Shown one piece after another: positions 20,936-30,990 of a DNA stretch of 64,000 nucleotides. The position numbers and the translations under genes were made by a program. Each line of letters starts with the position of its first letter. Position 1 is the first letter of the stretch. The notes beneath the pieces were generated by a model. The model saw only the letters and a list, made by a program, of their open reading frames with translations, was not told the DNA's origin and did no database searches. The stretch is from Allolobophora icterica (lineage: Eukaryota > Annelida > Clitellata > Crassiclitellata > Lumbricidae): contig OY744613.1 of assembly GCA_963556255.1 (NCBI GenBank), positions 42,997,861 through 43,061,860 of the forward strand, written 5' to 3'.

Positions 20936-21300
20936 CTTACTGCGTGACGGGACATCAGGAGCACGATATATGGTTGACGTTCAACTTCATCCGGTCTATC
21001 GCAGCAGTTGAAGCCGAGTTCCATCCGTTAAACACCTTGAGTGATCTGCCAGCAGCCGCCGATCCAGTTCGCCGTACAAGCAATCCGTGGATTCAATCAA
21101 GAGCTGGAGGCAACGTAAATGCTACGCGTTACGTTTATCTAATTATATATGGTACTTCTGATGTCAGTTCATCGGTGTGAACACAGAAGCCGTGGTGTTG
21201 GTGACGACGAGAGCAGATAGTGACTTTGCATTGTTCTAATTCAAGGTGTGCCTAGTTCACCCAATCTGAGAGTAGTATCAAGCATGAATGCGAACGATCG
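20936..21300 (+). repeat. LTR-like segment, family G, 5' of PPPY frame
   Basis: GTGGTGTTGGTGACGACGAG and GCATTGTTCTAATTCAAGG match 17940-18000. The ending GCCTAGTTCACCC corresponds to GACTAGTTCACC at 12450. A TATATGG word lies at 21145. It lies immediately upstream of the 21453 gag-like frame in a 5' LTR position. Confidence 0.45.
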
Positions 21301-21452
21301 AGCTAAGCACTACCGGTACCTCTGAAGAAGACTAAACAGTCGAAAGCACGGGATTGTCAACAAAGATGTTTTAGTACGGTAGACAAGTGTGTTTCAGTTT
21401 AAATAGGAGCGTTTATAAGTTTATAGCTATCTCTAGCAACATTAAAAACTAA

Positions 21453-22362
21453 GTATGTATAACAACAGAAACGGTGATCGACGGGTCGTTAACAGACCGC
21501 ATAGGAAATAGGGAAGATCACGACGGCCGTCACCCTGGACCACAGTGGGAACACAGAGCGACGCACCCTCGGCCAGAACCGAAGGGGGGAGATGATTGAG
21601 ACGGACCACGTTCAAAGACCGCGTAACTAGAGCCATGGACGACAAATTGGGTCGACTTATCCTCGTTGTCGACGATATGAACACCAGGATTTTGCGGATC
21701 GAAGCGGAAACATTATGATATCTGAAGAGGACGACAACAACGAGGTGGAAATGAATCTCAACCGGAACGATAACTCGGATGATGAAGACACCACTGACTC
21801 GATTATCGACTTGGTGGCTGGAATCGAAGGAGCCCTGGTCGACCGTGAACATGCCTGAGTCGCCGCTAACGCCCTACATACTCCTCCGAAACCTACTACT
21901 CCCCCTCAACTGATGGACGATGCCGCTCCTCCACCGTACGACGATTTGTATTTCCCTCAACCACTGGACGATGATGCCCCTCCTCCGTACGAAGATTTCC
22001 TATCCGTCTCTTCCCTTTCGCCGGGCCACAGTTCCACCTATTCGTATGACGTCGCCGCGCCCCCGTCTTCCCCCTCACCGGTACTCCCTGCTCGCAGATC
22101 CTGGAGTGACATACCCGTGAACTCCGGACGACTCCATGAGGCATCAAGTGCTACACATCGCCATCGACCATGCATTGATGTTGCACATGTACGTACGAAT
22201 ACCGGTAGTGCACCGCAATCCACAGGTACTTCCGAGTGTGATTTGTGCAATACAGACTTCCAGCCTCCAGCCCGAGAAGTTAAAGAGATCAGAACAGATA
22301 AGTTTGTTCAACACTACTCCTATCGTTTGAGGAAGAACAAGGAACGAGAGAAACTTGTGTGA
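21453..22362 (+). pseudogene. gag-like: Gag-like protein with two PPPY late-domain motifs
   Basis: A basic start (MYNNRNGDRRVVNRPHRK) is followed by frame breaks. From ATG 21715 the frame is open to 22362 except for one TGA at 21856-21858. It begins acidic (ISEEDDNNEVEMNLNRND, DDEDTTDSIID). After the TGA come two copies of an APPPY-(D/E)-D-(L/F) motif, a Ser/Pro-rich stretch and a C-terminal Cys pair in SECDLCNTDF. The PPPY tetrapeptide is the NEDD4-WW binding late-domain motif found in structural proteins of many retroviruses. I see no capsid fold or CCHC knuckle. Position after a family G LTR supports Gag. A host disordered adaptor protein is the alternative. Confidence 0.5.
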
Positions 22363-22639
22363 GATAAGTACAAAGCCTGATGATCCTCCCTTCCCCTGTT
22401 CAAATTGTTCATCGCGCCAGTTAGAGAATTATTAGTTATAGTCCACATAGTGACCCTGGGAATTTATTAAGCCCATTTGGTTAACAGCCGATGATTGCAG
22501 CAGGTGGTATCGCGTCAGTAAATGGTATAAATTGTACTAATCGTTGAAATAATTAATCGTATTAAGCGAAGTCTATGAAACTGTGTAATAGTGAATTAAG
22601 TATTTGAAGGCCTGTAATTAATTACGCATTGTCTGCTTA
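22363..22639. other. AT-rich interval, nothing recognised
   Basis: No frame, repeat or RNA gene supported. It follows the stop of the PPPY frame directly and may be its decayed continuation. Confidence 0.3.
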
Positions 22640-23150
22640 TATGCTTACTGTAGAACTATCACGGTTTAACATTATATTATATACATATTACGAATAAATA
22701 TATTTAGCACTGCTTGCCTACTAGAAGGGGTTGTATCTTATTTTTAGCCTGGAGCCAGTCATGTACCGTTAGCCTAGGCTAGCTGCCTCGGGGGTGTTCG
22801 CTCATCCTTGCTTGCGCTGCAACTGTCTTCAGTGGCACGTGTTACCTTAACCGTTGGGCTCCTTAGATGGAGGTATGTGCTTGGCTTGGGGGATGCTGGC
22901 TAAACTTGCTGCCTGACCGCTTACCTATAAAAGCCTCTGTCTCAAGATATTTGGCCTGATTGCTTGGGAATCGTTTCGGAGTTCTAACCTTTAGGTAAGA
23001 CTGTCGTATCAGTGACTAAAGCTCAGCGCATTTCACTCATATCATCCACTCATTATATTTAGCTAAACGCATATTTGTAATTGTTGTTCTTCTGTAATAA
23101 ATCTCACATATTGTCGTTATGTCTGTTTGTCCTGTGGTTAGTTCCCTTGC
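22640..23150 (+). repeat. LTR, family A, copy A3
   Basis: Starts near ACTATCACGGTTTAACATT, which is matched at 36275. U3 holds a CCTATAAAAG TATA box at 22924. About 65 bp later is the donor TTTAG|GTAAGACTGTC (22991), then AATAAATC (23097), TGTCCTGTGG and the ending TTAGTTCCCTTGCAAAT. The same order of elements recurs at 27550, 35990, 37690 and 44700. ORF-X follows 160 bp downstream. Confidence 0.65.
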
Positions 23151-23303
23151 AAATATTGTAATATAGATATCACGATATTTGGTCGAGAACCGCGGATTAA
23201 GATCATCTTTGCTCTGAACGATCTTACTTATCTTTTGTCATTGTGTTTGTTTGTTTTGTTGTTTTTGTTTTATTTTTGTTCGTATCATTTCCTTCTCATT
23301 TCA

Positions 23304-23714
23304 ATGTTCTTCTCTATCGTTCATTCTTGCTTTCTTAGCATCAGCCATCTGACACGCAGGCTGTCTCGTTTTTGGTACTCCACGCCTCCTGCCGTTGCCT
23401 TGCACGAACCACAACCTGTGGATATCTATTCCGTGTCATTTTTCGAAGAACCAACTCCATTCTGGAGTAATGATGAACTTGACAGCTACTATGACTTTGT
23501 CTTGATGCACTTTGAATCATACTATCCTTGTGATTGGGCCACATGTTGCCACAAATCTGAAGTTCTGAGTGAAATTTTTGAGTCTTACCGCGAACCTCTC
23601 ACAGCTATTCGCAACCTTTACATTGAGCCCTTGGTATGCACTGAAAACTGGGACATTGATTCTTTGGAAACTCGTGTTCCGTCGTTCTGCCATTCAGGCC
23701 CATTTTGGCCCTAA
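23304..23714 (+). CDS. ORF-X family protein, copy 3
   Basis: 136 codons from an ATG that is conserved in the 27.9 and 38.1 kb copies; the frame is open further upstream but that part is not conserved. Order of features: N-terminal hydrophobic/basic segment (MFFSIVHSCFL, SRFWYSTPP), DIYSVSFFEEP, acidic Tyr/Phe stretch, then H-F-x7-C-D-W-A-T-C-C-H (C-x4-C-x-H), an amphipathic helix, REPLTAIRNLYIEPL, TENWDIDSLETR and a Gly-Pro-x-W-Pro end. Between this and the 28 kb copy most changes in conserved stretches are third-position (for example three silent changes in Tyr-Ser-Val-x-Phe-Phe-Glu), which indicates selection on the protein. Function unknown. Metal binding by C-x4-C-x-H is an inference. I do not recognise the family. 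Confidence 0.75.
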   Translation: MFFSIVHSCFLSISHLTRRLSRFWYSTPPAVALHEPQPVDIYSVSFFEEPTPFWSNDELDSYYDFVLMHFESYYPCDWATCCHKSEVLSEIFESYREPLTAIRNLYIEPLVCTENWDIDSLETRVPSFCHSGPFWP

Positions 23715-25550
23715 TCTCTTATTTCATAGAGCCTTCCGTCCGTGTTTCTTCGATATGTCATTGTAACCTTCTCCGTGTGCGTAATGTCTGTCTGAGTTTC
23801 GACCTCTTATGAATTTGTTCGTATAACTTCTCTTTGTCATCCTTCTTCGTGTACGTGCAAAGTTCACCGTGTTCAAGATTTGTGTGTGTCAGTGTTATGT
23901 CCCCCTGTTAATCATATTTTCACTTGTACTTTACAAATCTTCTTAGTATGTGTACGTACAGTTACTGTTCTTTTCATTTGTCATTAGTAATTCATACTCC
24001 ATTCGCTGGTCACTGAGAACACGGCAGTCTTATTTTTTACAAGTTTCTAAGCAGTCGGTTGTTTCCATCCTATTGTAATTACATTCTATTCTCTTTGCTT
24101 AATTTCATTGTCGGCTTCGTTCGTGACAATGTCTTCGTGTACGTAGCGCTTCTCCATAACGTCTCTGGACACGTAGACATCGGTTTATAACCCCGACATT
24201 ACATTTTAAACGCATTTATTCTGATAGTCAATTGCAATTTCTTCTTAGCGATTTCGTTTTATTGCGTGTGTTCTCATTCATATATAGTTCTACTAGCATT
24301 ATTAATTCGAGTGTTGTAGCTCCTTTGTTTACGTCGGCGGACGTACGGAGTATTAATACACCTCTTTTTGTAGTTTGTATATCTATCTCGTTATTCAAAA
24401 TTACTAAATGGCGTTCCGTGCGGCGTTTTTCCTAAAGAATTTACTTTTTCGTTGCATGTAGCCGTCGTTTAGCATAATTTCCAAAGGGCGGGTTTTAGCG
24501 TAAGAAGTGTTACAGTGTTCCAAATTTCCGAACCGAGAAACTTCTTTCTTCGGTTGCATTTCCCACGGCTCGTCTGTGGTTGTCTGTGTGTGATTCGTTG
24601 TCAGTTTTTAGGTCTCGTTTTCTCTGTGTACACCCGCATCTATCGCCGGATCTTAAACCCGGTTTGCAGTGGTACGCCTTTGGCACGAAGGATTCTTTCC
24701 GTGCTCCGTGTGAGACTGTCAAGTTGCCGCCGGATCAACGGTTTCGTTACCTTCCTCGCTACAACCGGACCAATCGGCGTTGAACGCGTTGGACCGCGCG
24801 CGACTTCCTACGAGACTCCGAAGAGGCTTGAAGGGAGCGCGCTCACTTTTTGCTGCTGTCCGTCCGCGAGAGGAGCCTGGGCCACGCCGTTCAACGATTG
24901 CCATCACTTCATCAAAGTTTGCCATAAGGTCTGTAAAACCAAGCCTTTATTTTATTTTCGCTGTTATTTCCTACTCTGTCTACTTTACTACCTGGAAAAG
25001 TATCTGCCGTAGGCCTAGTTATCTGTATTTGCTGTATTTCGCGTTACGGCATTTTCCTTTGTCTGACCACGTGCGTCTGATAGCGATCCATTTGAACCCG
25101 CACGCTATCCGTACTTTTGCACATAAGTATATTTCTGTGTGACTGATTCATGTGCGCTGATTTAGCAAATAATTTACGGTGCGGTGTGAGCATTTTGTGA
25201 GATTATTAGATTTTAATTTCCATCGCTTGTGTGAGCACGTGCTATTTTTCCAACGCACATGGTCCCTATCGGATGATTGTCTAGTCCATTGCACGTTTTT
25301 ATTTCGTCCTCTCCTTAGTTTGTTTTATTTTCGGCTCACGGGTGAGACTATATCGATTCACCATATTATAGGCTAGTAGAGATTTTCGTACATACATATC
25401 CGTATACATTTTCTGAAATTGGACACACATACAAACTTGCCTTGTCTTTATCTTCTGTCTAGCTCATCCTCTTAAATTTATTTCATTTTACTCCATAGAT
25501 TATAATTACTCTATTCATTGTCTAGTGAGTGTCGGTTTGACTGAATAAGG
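23715..25550 (+). other. Internal region downstream of ORF-X copy 3
   Basis: AT-rich to about 24480, with TCACTGAGAACACGGCAGTCTT at 24012, echoing the exon-like starts at 28643 and 42262. At 24515-25012 GC content rises and a peptide-like frame reads SPDLKPGLQWYAFGTKD and LPPDQRFRYLPRYNR, stopping at the end of NRTNRR. It occupies the same relative place as the Cys/Trp-rich frame at 29107-29295. No domain recognised; frames are broken. 25150-25550 shows nothing. Confidence 0.35.
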
Positions 25551-26065
25551 ATTGTGGGCGCTATATAAATAGCTTTCATTACCTCGTCTGTCTTAGCTGA
25601 TGGTCATTGCAACTTACAACGGAAATCGCAGCTTGGGGGTCAATTGCATTGAACCTAAGCAGACAGCAGGAAGAACAAACGGGCTGGAATGATTCATAGA
25701 GACAGGATGAAGAATCGTAGCAGCTGACTGACAAAAAAGTAGTCAAGTACATTAGGGAACATTCTGGCTTGGGCCGGAAAGCGATTAAGCGAACTAGCTA
25801 AGAATTTATCTAAATTGAGATCAGCCGATAGAGAAATAGACAGTTAATGGTAAATGGGAGGTTTAATGAAAGGAGAACGTATAAAAAGTTGAAGACAGGG
25901 CGGTATTCAGTGCGCGACTGACATTGGTTGGTTACGTACTTAATGGCAGGCGAATTGCACTCTGAGAGCAGACTGTAATTTTCTTGTACTTCTGATTACT
26001 TAAGGTATGTCTTGTACTCATATAATCTGTATACAACCATGAGTCTTCTTCTGCGCTGCTAGTTC
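25551..26065 (+). repeat. LTR, family H, copy 2
   Basis: Matches 40950-41345: GCGATTAAGCGAAC, GATCAGCCGATAGAGA, TATAAAAA (25880), GTGCGCGACTGACATTGGTTGG, CTTAAGGTATGTCTTGTACT, GAGTCTTCTTCTG and the ending GCTAGTTCCCC at 26058. GTATGT is a donor-like word in the R-U5 region. A GTGATCCGGG(T/G)TA leader follows in both copies. Confidence 0.7.
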
Positions 26066-26129
26066 CCCAAGCCTCTGATATATGGTGTGATCCGGGTTAG
26101 CGATCAAGACCTAATTTCTGATTCTGCCT

Positions 26130-26475
26130 AACTGCTAATTCAATTTTTTTCAGCCTTTAAGTTTCTTGAGGAATGAACTTTTTGTATGTGAAGCCCATCT
26201 TTTGCGGTTGGCGGAAGAGCGAGAGGAACTGCTGTGGACAGCGTTCCGCTGCCTCTATGACGAGACTTTTTGTGCCTGAATCTGACCCAGAACTGACTCT
26301 GGACGAGGAAGAATCATATGAGTAATGGAGTAGTTACCACTTCCTCTCGTGCGACCCCGAGGAATGCCTTCATCGCATTCCTTTCCTCGATGGAATTATC
26401 TGGAGGCGAGATTCGTTGACCTCACTCTGAGACCTGTTTCTGGAGCCAATTACACCCCAATCAGCGCCTCGACTT
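26130..26475 (+). pseudogene. ORF-X remnant, copy 5 (diverged)
   Basis: A strong acceptor (a T-run followed by CAG) at 26145-26153 opens the region. Downstream are RLFVPESDPELTLDEEESYE, a TAA, then YHFLSCDPEECLHRIPF (C-x4-C-x-H conserved), WRRDSLTSL, a TGA, then DLFLEPITP. The order H-F...C-x4-C-x-H...RD...LF-x-EP matches the intact copies. The in-frame stops make it a relic. It belongs to the family H element whose LTR lies just upstream, showing that ORF-X is shared by more than one LTR family. Confidence 0.65.
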
Positions 26476-26476
26476 T

Positions 26477-27214
26477 GTGTCGTGTTGTGAAGTAGGCCTT
26501 TCACAGATTCCATCCTCTGTCGCACTTAGGCCCATAGTTAGCCGACACTCTCAGGAACAAGCAATGACTTCTATGATGCCTTTGCGTACGGTAACCTGTG
26601 GTACCGATGAGGTCTTAGGGCAGCCTTCAGTCGCTGCGGAGGTAGAACAGGCACCGCTGACAGAGGCACAGGGTTCGAATCCGGAGGAAAATAAATCACT
26701 TTATTCAGGACTCCCCTCTCTTCTTATTGTATCTTCATCCCCTACTACACTTATCTTCCATTCCCTTCCTCAACTTGACTTCACTATTCCGCCTTGGATT
26801 TTCGGTTACTTAGTAATGTTTTTGATCATATTTTACATAGGTAAGCAACTTTGGCCCTGTTCAACACAGTGCTCCTTGTGTGACTGATTTTGCTTTGTTT
26901 TTGGAGTGAAAGCTAATAACCGTTGTATGGCTTTAAAGTTGGAAACAGAGGCAAGGTTCCCTGCAGACTATGTCCCTGCTGCAAATGTTTTGTGTAATCA
27001 GGTTTCTATTTCGGGTATTTTGAACCCACAACTCACTATTGAGTTGGGTGATTTTCAACTTGTTTACCATCACACCACCAAGGTTCTGGTGTTGGCCACA
27101 ACTTGTCGTTTAACTTGGCTTGAGCGTATTCAACTTCTTTCACTGTTACGTAATCAATATGTTTCTTTGTTGCTTTTCACGCATGGACGACAAACCTTTA
27201 ACGTCTGCCTCTGA
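26477..27214 (+). pseudogene. env-like: Envelope transmembrane segment and long C-terminal tail
   Basis: The frame holds a Ser/Thr/Gln-rich stretch, then a membrane helix (WIFGYLVMFLIIFYIGKQLW) followed by a Cys-rich juxtamembrane patch. A single TGA at 26885-26887 interrupts it. The same frame then runs to 27214 with RCMALKLETEARF, ADYVPAANVLCNQVS, LTIELGDFQLVYHHTTKVLV and LTWLERIQLLSLL. In the 54.5 kb copy the corresponding junction has no stop, so the part after the TGA is best seen as an envelope tail of about 110 residues. The ectodomain is deleted here and ORF-X remnants abut it. Fragments at 15956, 35582 and 54890 are homologous. Confidence 0.65.
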
Positions 27215-27399
27215 GATTCGATGACACGAGTGGTACAGTTTCTCTCGACTGATGTCAAATCGCCAGTACCGAATCGACTCCTCTTGTGACATGAACGACC
27301 AGAGCTCATTGCTAGGGCCTCGATTAGTTTATGTATCATTTATTTTTCGTAATCTCTAGTAGCGAGGCGTAATATGGTTGACGTTCTTTTTGGCTTTTA
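27215..27399. other. Short interval between envelope tail and LTR
   Basis: Retains weak similarity to the extra tail sequence at 16190-16290. No polypurine tract is convincing. Nothing else seen. Confidence 0.3.
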
Positions 27400-27790
27400 A
27401 TATGCTCCTCTTATTGCGAGGTTTTTCTTTCATATATATGGAGTTTGTGCAGCTTTTGTGTGTTTGTGATTTTTTCTACTATCTCAGAATTTCGATCTCT
27501 TTCCTACTGTTAGCTCTGAGTTTTAGTTGCTAATCACTGACTAATCTCTCTTGTCTATATAAGATCGCCCCTTCGCATCTTCAGTATGACTGCTTTGGGT
27601 TCGCTCCTACTCAGTTCAGGTAAGACTGTCTGCATTCGGTGGTTAGATATCATACACCGTTCATTGTCATCGTATGTAAGCTTTCAGCAATCAGCATAAT
27701 TGTGTTTAATTGGTTTCTTTATTAAATGTTGTATTTTCATCATGTCTTATCTATCCTGTAAGCTAGTTCCCTTGTAAATAGTGTAATATA
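27400..27790 (+). repeat. LTR, family A, copy A1
   Basis: TATA box CTATATAAG at 27557; likely start about 30 bp later; donor TTCAG|GTAAGACTGTC at 27619; TTATTAAATG polyadenylation-type word at 27720; ending GTAAGCTAGTTCCCTTG at 27758. From about 27536 the sequence is almost identical to 37680 onward. The 5' border in U3 is not clear. Confidence 0.75.
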
Positions 27791-27914
27791 ATCTTGATAT
27801 TTGGTGAATAAACCTGGTTTACGACCGAAAAATTCGCTCTGCAACGGTTTTCACTATTCTTTGTATTGTCTGTTAATTATATATTATTGATCGTTTTGTT
27901 CTCTTCTAGTTTCA

Positions 27915-28337
27915 ATGTTCTTCGCTATCGTTCATTCTTGCTCTTTGGGCCTCCGCCACCTGGCGAGTAAGCTGTCTCGTTTCTGGTACCCTGCGCCATC
28001 TTCACCTGTCTCGCACCACCCAGCACCTATAGACATCTATTCAGTTGCCTTCTTCGAAACAGTAAATTCATCTTGGACGAATCTAGAAAGCGAATATTAC
28101 GAGGACTTTGCGTTTCATCATTTCGAAAATCTGTACCCCTGCGACTGGATCACATGCAATCATAAATTTGACATCCTCCATGAAATCCTCGAAGCCAGAG
28201 ATCCTTTGACGGCTATCAGGGAACTTTTTCTTGAACCCTACGTTTCTACGGAAAACTGGGATATTGTCTCTCTCGACACCCATCGTCCTGACTTCGATCC
28301 CCCCCGGTCCTTACTGGCCATGATTCTTTCATTATAG
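27915..28337 (+). CDS. ORF-X family protein, copy 1
   Basis: 140 codons. The acceptor CTCTTCTAG|TTTCA ends at 27909, directly before the ATG, and pairs naturally with the LTR donor at 27619. An unspliced leader would also reach this ATG. Features: N-terminal MFFAIVHSCSLGLRHLASKL, SRFWYPAP, DIYSVAFFE, an acidic aromatic stretch, HHFENLYPCDWITCNHK (C-x4-C-x-H), EILEARDPLTAIRELFLEPY, TENWDIVSLDTH. One extra C in a C-run near 28297 shifts the last residues compared with the 38 kb copy (Arg-Ser-Leu-Leu in place of Gly-Pro-Tyr-Trp-Pro), so that copy's end is probably ancestral. No signal peptide typical of secretion. Function unknown. Confidence 0.75.
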   Translation: MFFAIVHSCSLGLRHLASKLSRFWYPAPSSPVSHHPAPIDIYSVAFFETVNSSWTNLESEYYEDFAFHHFENLYPCDWITCNHKFDILHEILEARDPLTAIRELFLEPYVSTENWDIVSLDTHRPDFDPPRSLLAMILSL

Positions 28338-29784
28338 TTCTCTCTGTTGTGTAGTAGCATCGTGTCTGTATAATGTCTATTAAGTAATTCATTTATGATG
28401 TGCCTGTAATGTGCCAGTCATGGTTTTATCTATCCTTGTGCGATAATATTTCTGCTCGTGTGGCTCAGTTTGTGTCTGTCATGTTTGTTTGTCAGTCCTC
28501 TTTATTGTTGTGTTCCGTATCTGTCGAGTGTGTCATTTCTGTAGGTGTTCCGTGTCCGTTTGTACCAATTTCATTCGTGTGATTTTAGCGTGTCAAGTGT
28601 CTCTGTGTAGCATTTCATTAGCATGTCATTATTTTTTCAGGCCACCGACTCTAGCAGTCTTAATTATCACGCAATTGTTCAATTTCATTATATTATCTTA
28701 TTTAATCGGGTTTATCGGCTGCGTTTCCTTCCATCCATATTTGATTACAGAGCGCTTGTCAATAACGTCGCTGTAGTTGATATTTCTATCTCGCCGGCCT
28801 CAATTTCAAATTCCTTTTACCTTATTGGTAGTGATTTCTTTATATTAGCTTCGCTTGAGTGCACATATCAGCGTATATTTAGCGGTTCGTAGTTATAACT
28901 TCTCACAGAAACCCTCTTAGCTCCGGTTCTGTGCGCGTTTTGTTTACCGAAGGACTTAATCCTCGGTCGACCATATTGACATTTCTCTAATATCTTTAGT
29001 CAGTGACACCTTTATCGCGGGTCGCTTCGTTCTTCCTAGCACTTTTATTACCCTGTCGGCTTCGCATTTCAAAGTAGCCCGTCGCGGTATCGGCTCCGTT
29101 TGTAACGTGTCTAGTTTTAGATCGCCATATCTAACCGGACGAACAGTGGCGTATCACTTCACGGATTCATACGCCAGCGGTTGCGGGCCGACTCTCTACG
29201 ACGATTCCTGCGCTCTCTCAGGCGAACGTCGTGAACCTCTTGGCTGTATGTCAATCGTCGGCCATCTTTGGACAAGCACGTGGAATCGGGATTGAGGATA
29301 TTGCCCTTTGATCAACAGAATAGCTGAAAGTTGTCCATCCTAAGGTCTGTTAACATTTTTATCTCTGTTTCATTACTATAATCTACCCGTCTGACCTCGC
29401 CTTACGTCTGACTAAATCGTTATAGTTAAGCGTCGTTTTAAACGTGTTCTTGGCCATTCTCTTGCTTTTGCAGGTGCTCGCCAAGAGGCGTCCATATTGA
29501 ATTTGTACGCCGCCCTGTATTTTGGAAACAGAGTTTATATGTCTGTGAGTGCACGATAGGATTGTTCCTGCTTGTTTCTTTGAATGTTGTGTTTGAAGCT
29601 TGGTTGGATTTGTTCGTAATTTTGTTTCGTCTGTTGCGGTTATACGCCGTATTATTTCCACGCTATGTGCTCATCCTAACGTTACTAGGAATCACGCATT
29701 TTCGTCCTTGATTTTGTCTTTCCGTGGTTTGCATGTTCCCACGGGCATTCATTGTTTGGTTTTCTGTTCTGAGTTATCTCTCAC
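28338..29784 (+). other. Internal region downstream of ORF-X copy 1
   Basis: Homologous throughout to 38469-40040. An acceptor (T-run, CAG) precedes GCCACCGACTCTAGCAG at 28642, opening an 89-codon frame (28623-28892) with a Phe/Ile/Leu-rich peptide. A 62-codon frame at 29107-29295 (GCGPTLYDDSCA, REPLGCMSIVGHLWTSTWNR) is largely preserved in the 39.2-39.5 kb copy. No domain recognised. Identity to the partner falls sharply after about 29057. Confidence 0.45.
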
Positions 29785-30030
29785 TCTCTCGCGAGTTGTC
29801 TGTTCTCCTAACTGGTAAGACTGCCAGTTCATACCAGTGACTGGGCATTCTATGTCTCATTTCATACCACCTCATTATTTGTGATACATAGTCTATTGTT
29901 TTACTGTTTGTACTTCATATATTAAATATTTATTATCACGTCATGACTTCCTTACATGTCAGCTCAGTTGGGCCCGTATAATTAGTTCTCTAATTATTCG
30001 TTAATAATATTATATTCACCCCGTTAGAGT
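29785..30030 (+). repeat. LTR, family A2, U3-truncated copy
   Basis: Begins abruptly at GTTGTCTGTTCTCC and matches 44785-44990: CTAACTGGTAAGACTG, GATACATAGTCTATTG, CTTCATATATTAAATATTT, CATGACTTCCTTACATG and CCGTATAATTAGTTCTCTAATTATTCG. The TATA part of U3 is missing. A leader with CCCGTTAGA is shared with 41570-41630. Confidence 0.7.
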
Positions 30031-30185
30031 GAGATAGAGAGTTACTCAATGGGCAGCATCAATTAGGATCGGGTTATCGGAGATCTAAGATTAGAATAGT
30101 GGTCAGCGAATGGGGGTGAAGCGTAGGACGGACTTAGCGGTAGTAGCAGTAGAAGCAGTATTGGCTATGCTAACGGTATGACGTA
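30031..30185. other. Leader remnant
   Basis: Purine-rich, with GGTAGTAGCAGTAGAAGCAG; absent from the 44.99 kb copy, where an apparent deletion joins TTCG to TAGAGATGG. No gene. Confidence 0.4.
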
Positions 30186-30990
30186 GGTAGAGATGGAAGA
30201 ACAAGACTTAAATGCTCAACTGGAAGACAGTCTGGCCTGGCAATGGGCTATAGGCCGAGAGAGGATAGCAAGTTTTCCTCCGAGTAAGAGATCTGAGCCT
30301 AGGTCTGAGGCCAAGAGTATCTTAGACAACTGGCTGAGGAAGTTTTGAGATCTAGGCTAAGATTGGGAGAGAAGTTCGGGATAGTTGAGATCGGTCAGAC
30401 CTCGAGGTTAGACGCTCGCGAAGAGGCAGAACATGCTGGGCGAGAATGGACTCAGACAGACGTTATAGAATCATGTCTAATATCAAGTAGAAACTACAGC
30501 AGTTGTCTCGTGTAGAATAGTAATTCGTTTTAAGCTACGTGGTAATCGTCTCTGTAGTATTGATCAATGACTGTACGCATTCGAAAGAGTATAGGCTACA
30601 CGTTGAAGTGACATTCTTGAAGACAATGACAATAAACGAGAAAAGGGAAAAGGAACTGTCGTGTCCAGTGTTGGTCGGAAGTCATCTAAGTCACTACCAA
30701 GACGACAATGAACTATCCGATAATATAATCTGCTACTATGCGAGTGTTTTTTCTCTCCTGTGGCTAGGTTCTGATATGTGTATGTCGACATATCTGCGAT
30801 GGTTTAAACAGTAGAATAGGCCTATTTTGTTAATTGCTTCAGGATTGGCGTTAACGCCATAGGCACAGTCGATGGAATTAATTTGCATAGAGCCTTCTTT
30901 CTTATACGAATTATTCATTTAGGTTTCTTTATTATTGAGTCGGACTAAAGCCATTCAAATGTAACAGATGCCCCTTAGCTGTGGCCTGCA
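30186..30990 (+). repeat. LTR-like segment, family J, intact copy
   Basis: Matches 44995-45386 and then 48591-48960 across a 3.2 kb insertion in the latter. Landmarks: GATGGAAGAACAAGACTTAAATG, AACATGCTGGGCGAGAAT, CATGTCTAATA(T/C)CAAG, ACGCATTCGAAAGAGTATAG, GACAATGACAATAAACGAG and the ending GGCTAGGTTCTGATATG. Non-coding. Confidence 0.75.

Noticed and set aside
21442..21852. 136-codon minus-strand frame
   Set aside because: Opposite strand carries the gag-like frame with meaningful motifs; the minus frame has none.
24515..25142. Three overlapping frames in a GC-richer patch as a host gene
   Set aside because: No domain, broken frames, and a position equivalent to element-internal sequence in other copies; kept only as part of the ORF-X downstream region.
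26665..26690. tRNA-like GGTTCGAATCC (B box)
   Set aside because: No A box or cloverleaf around it; it lies within the open frame before the envelope membrane helix.
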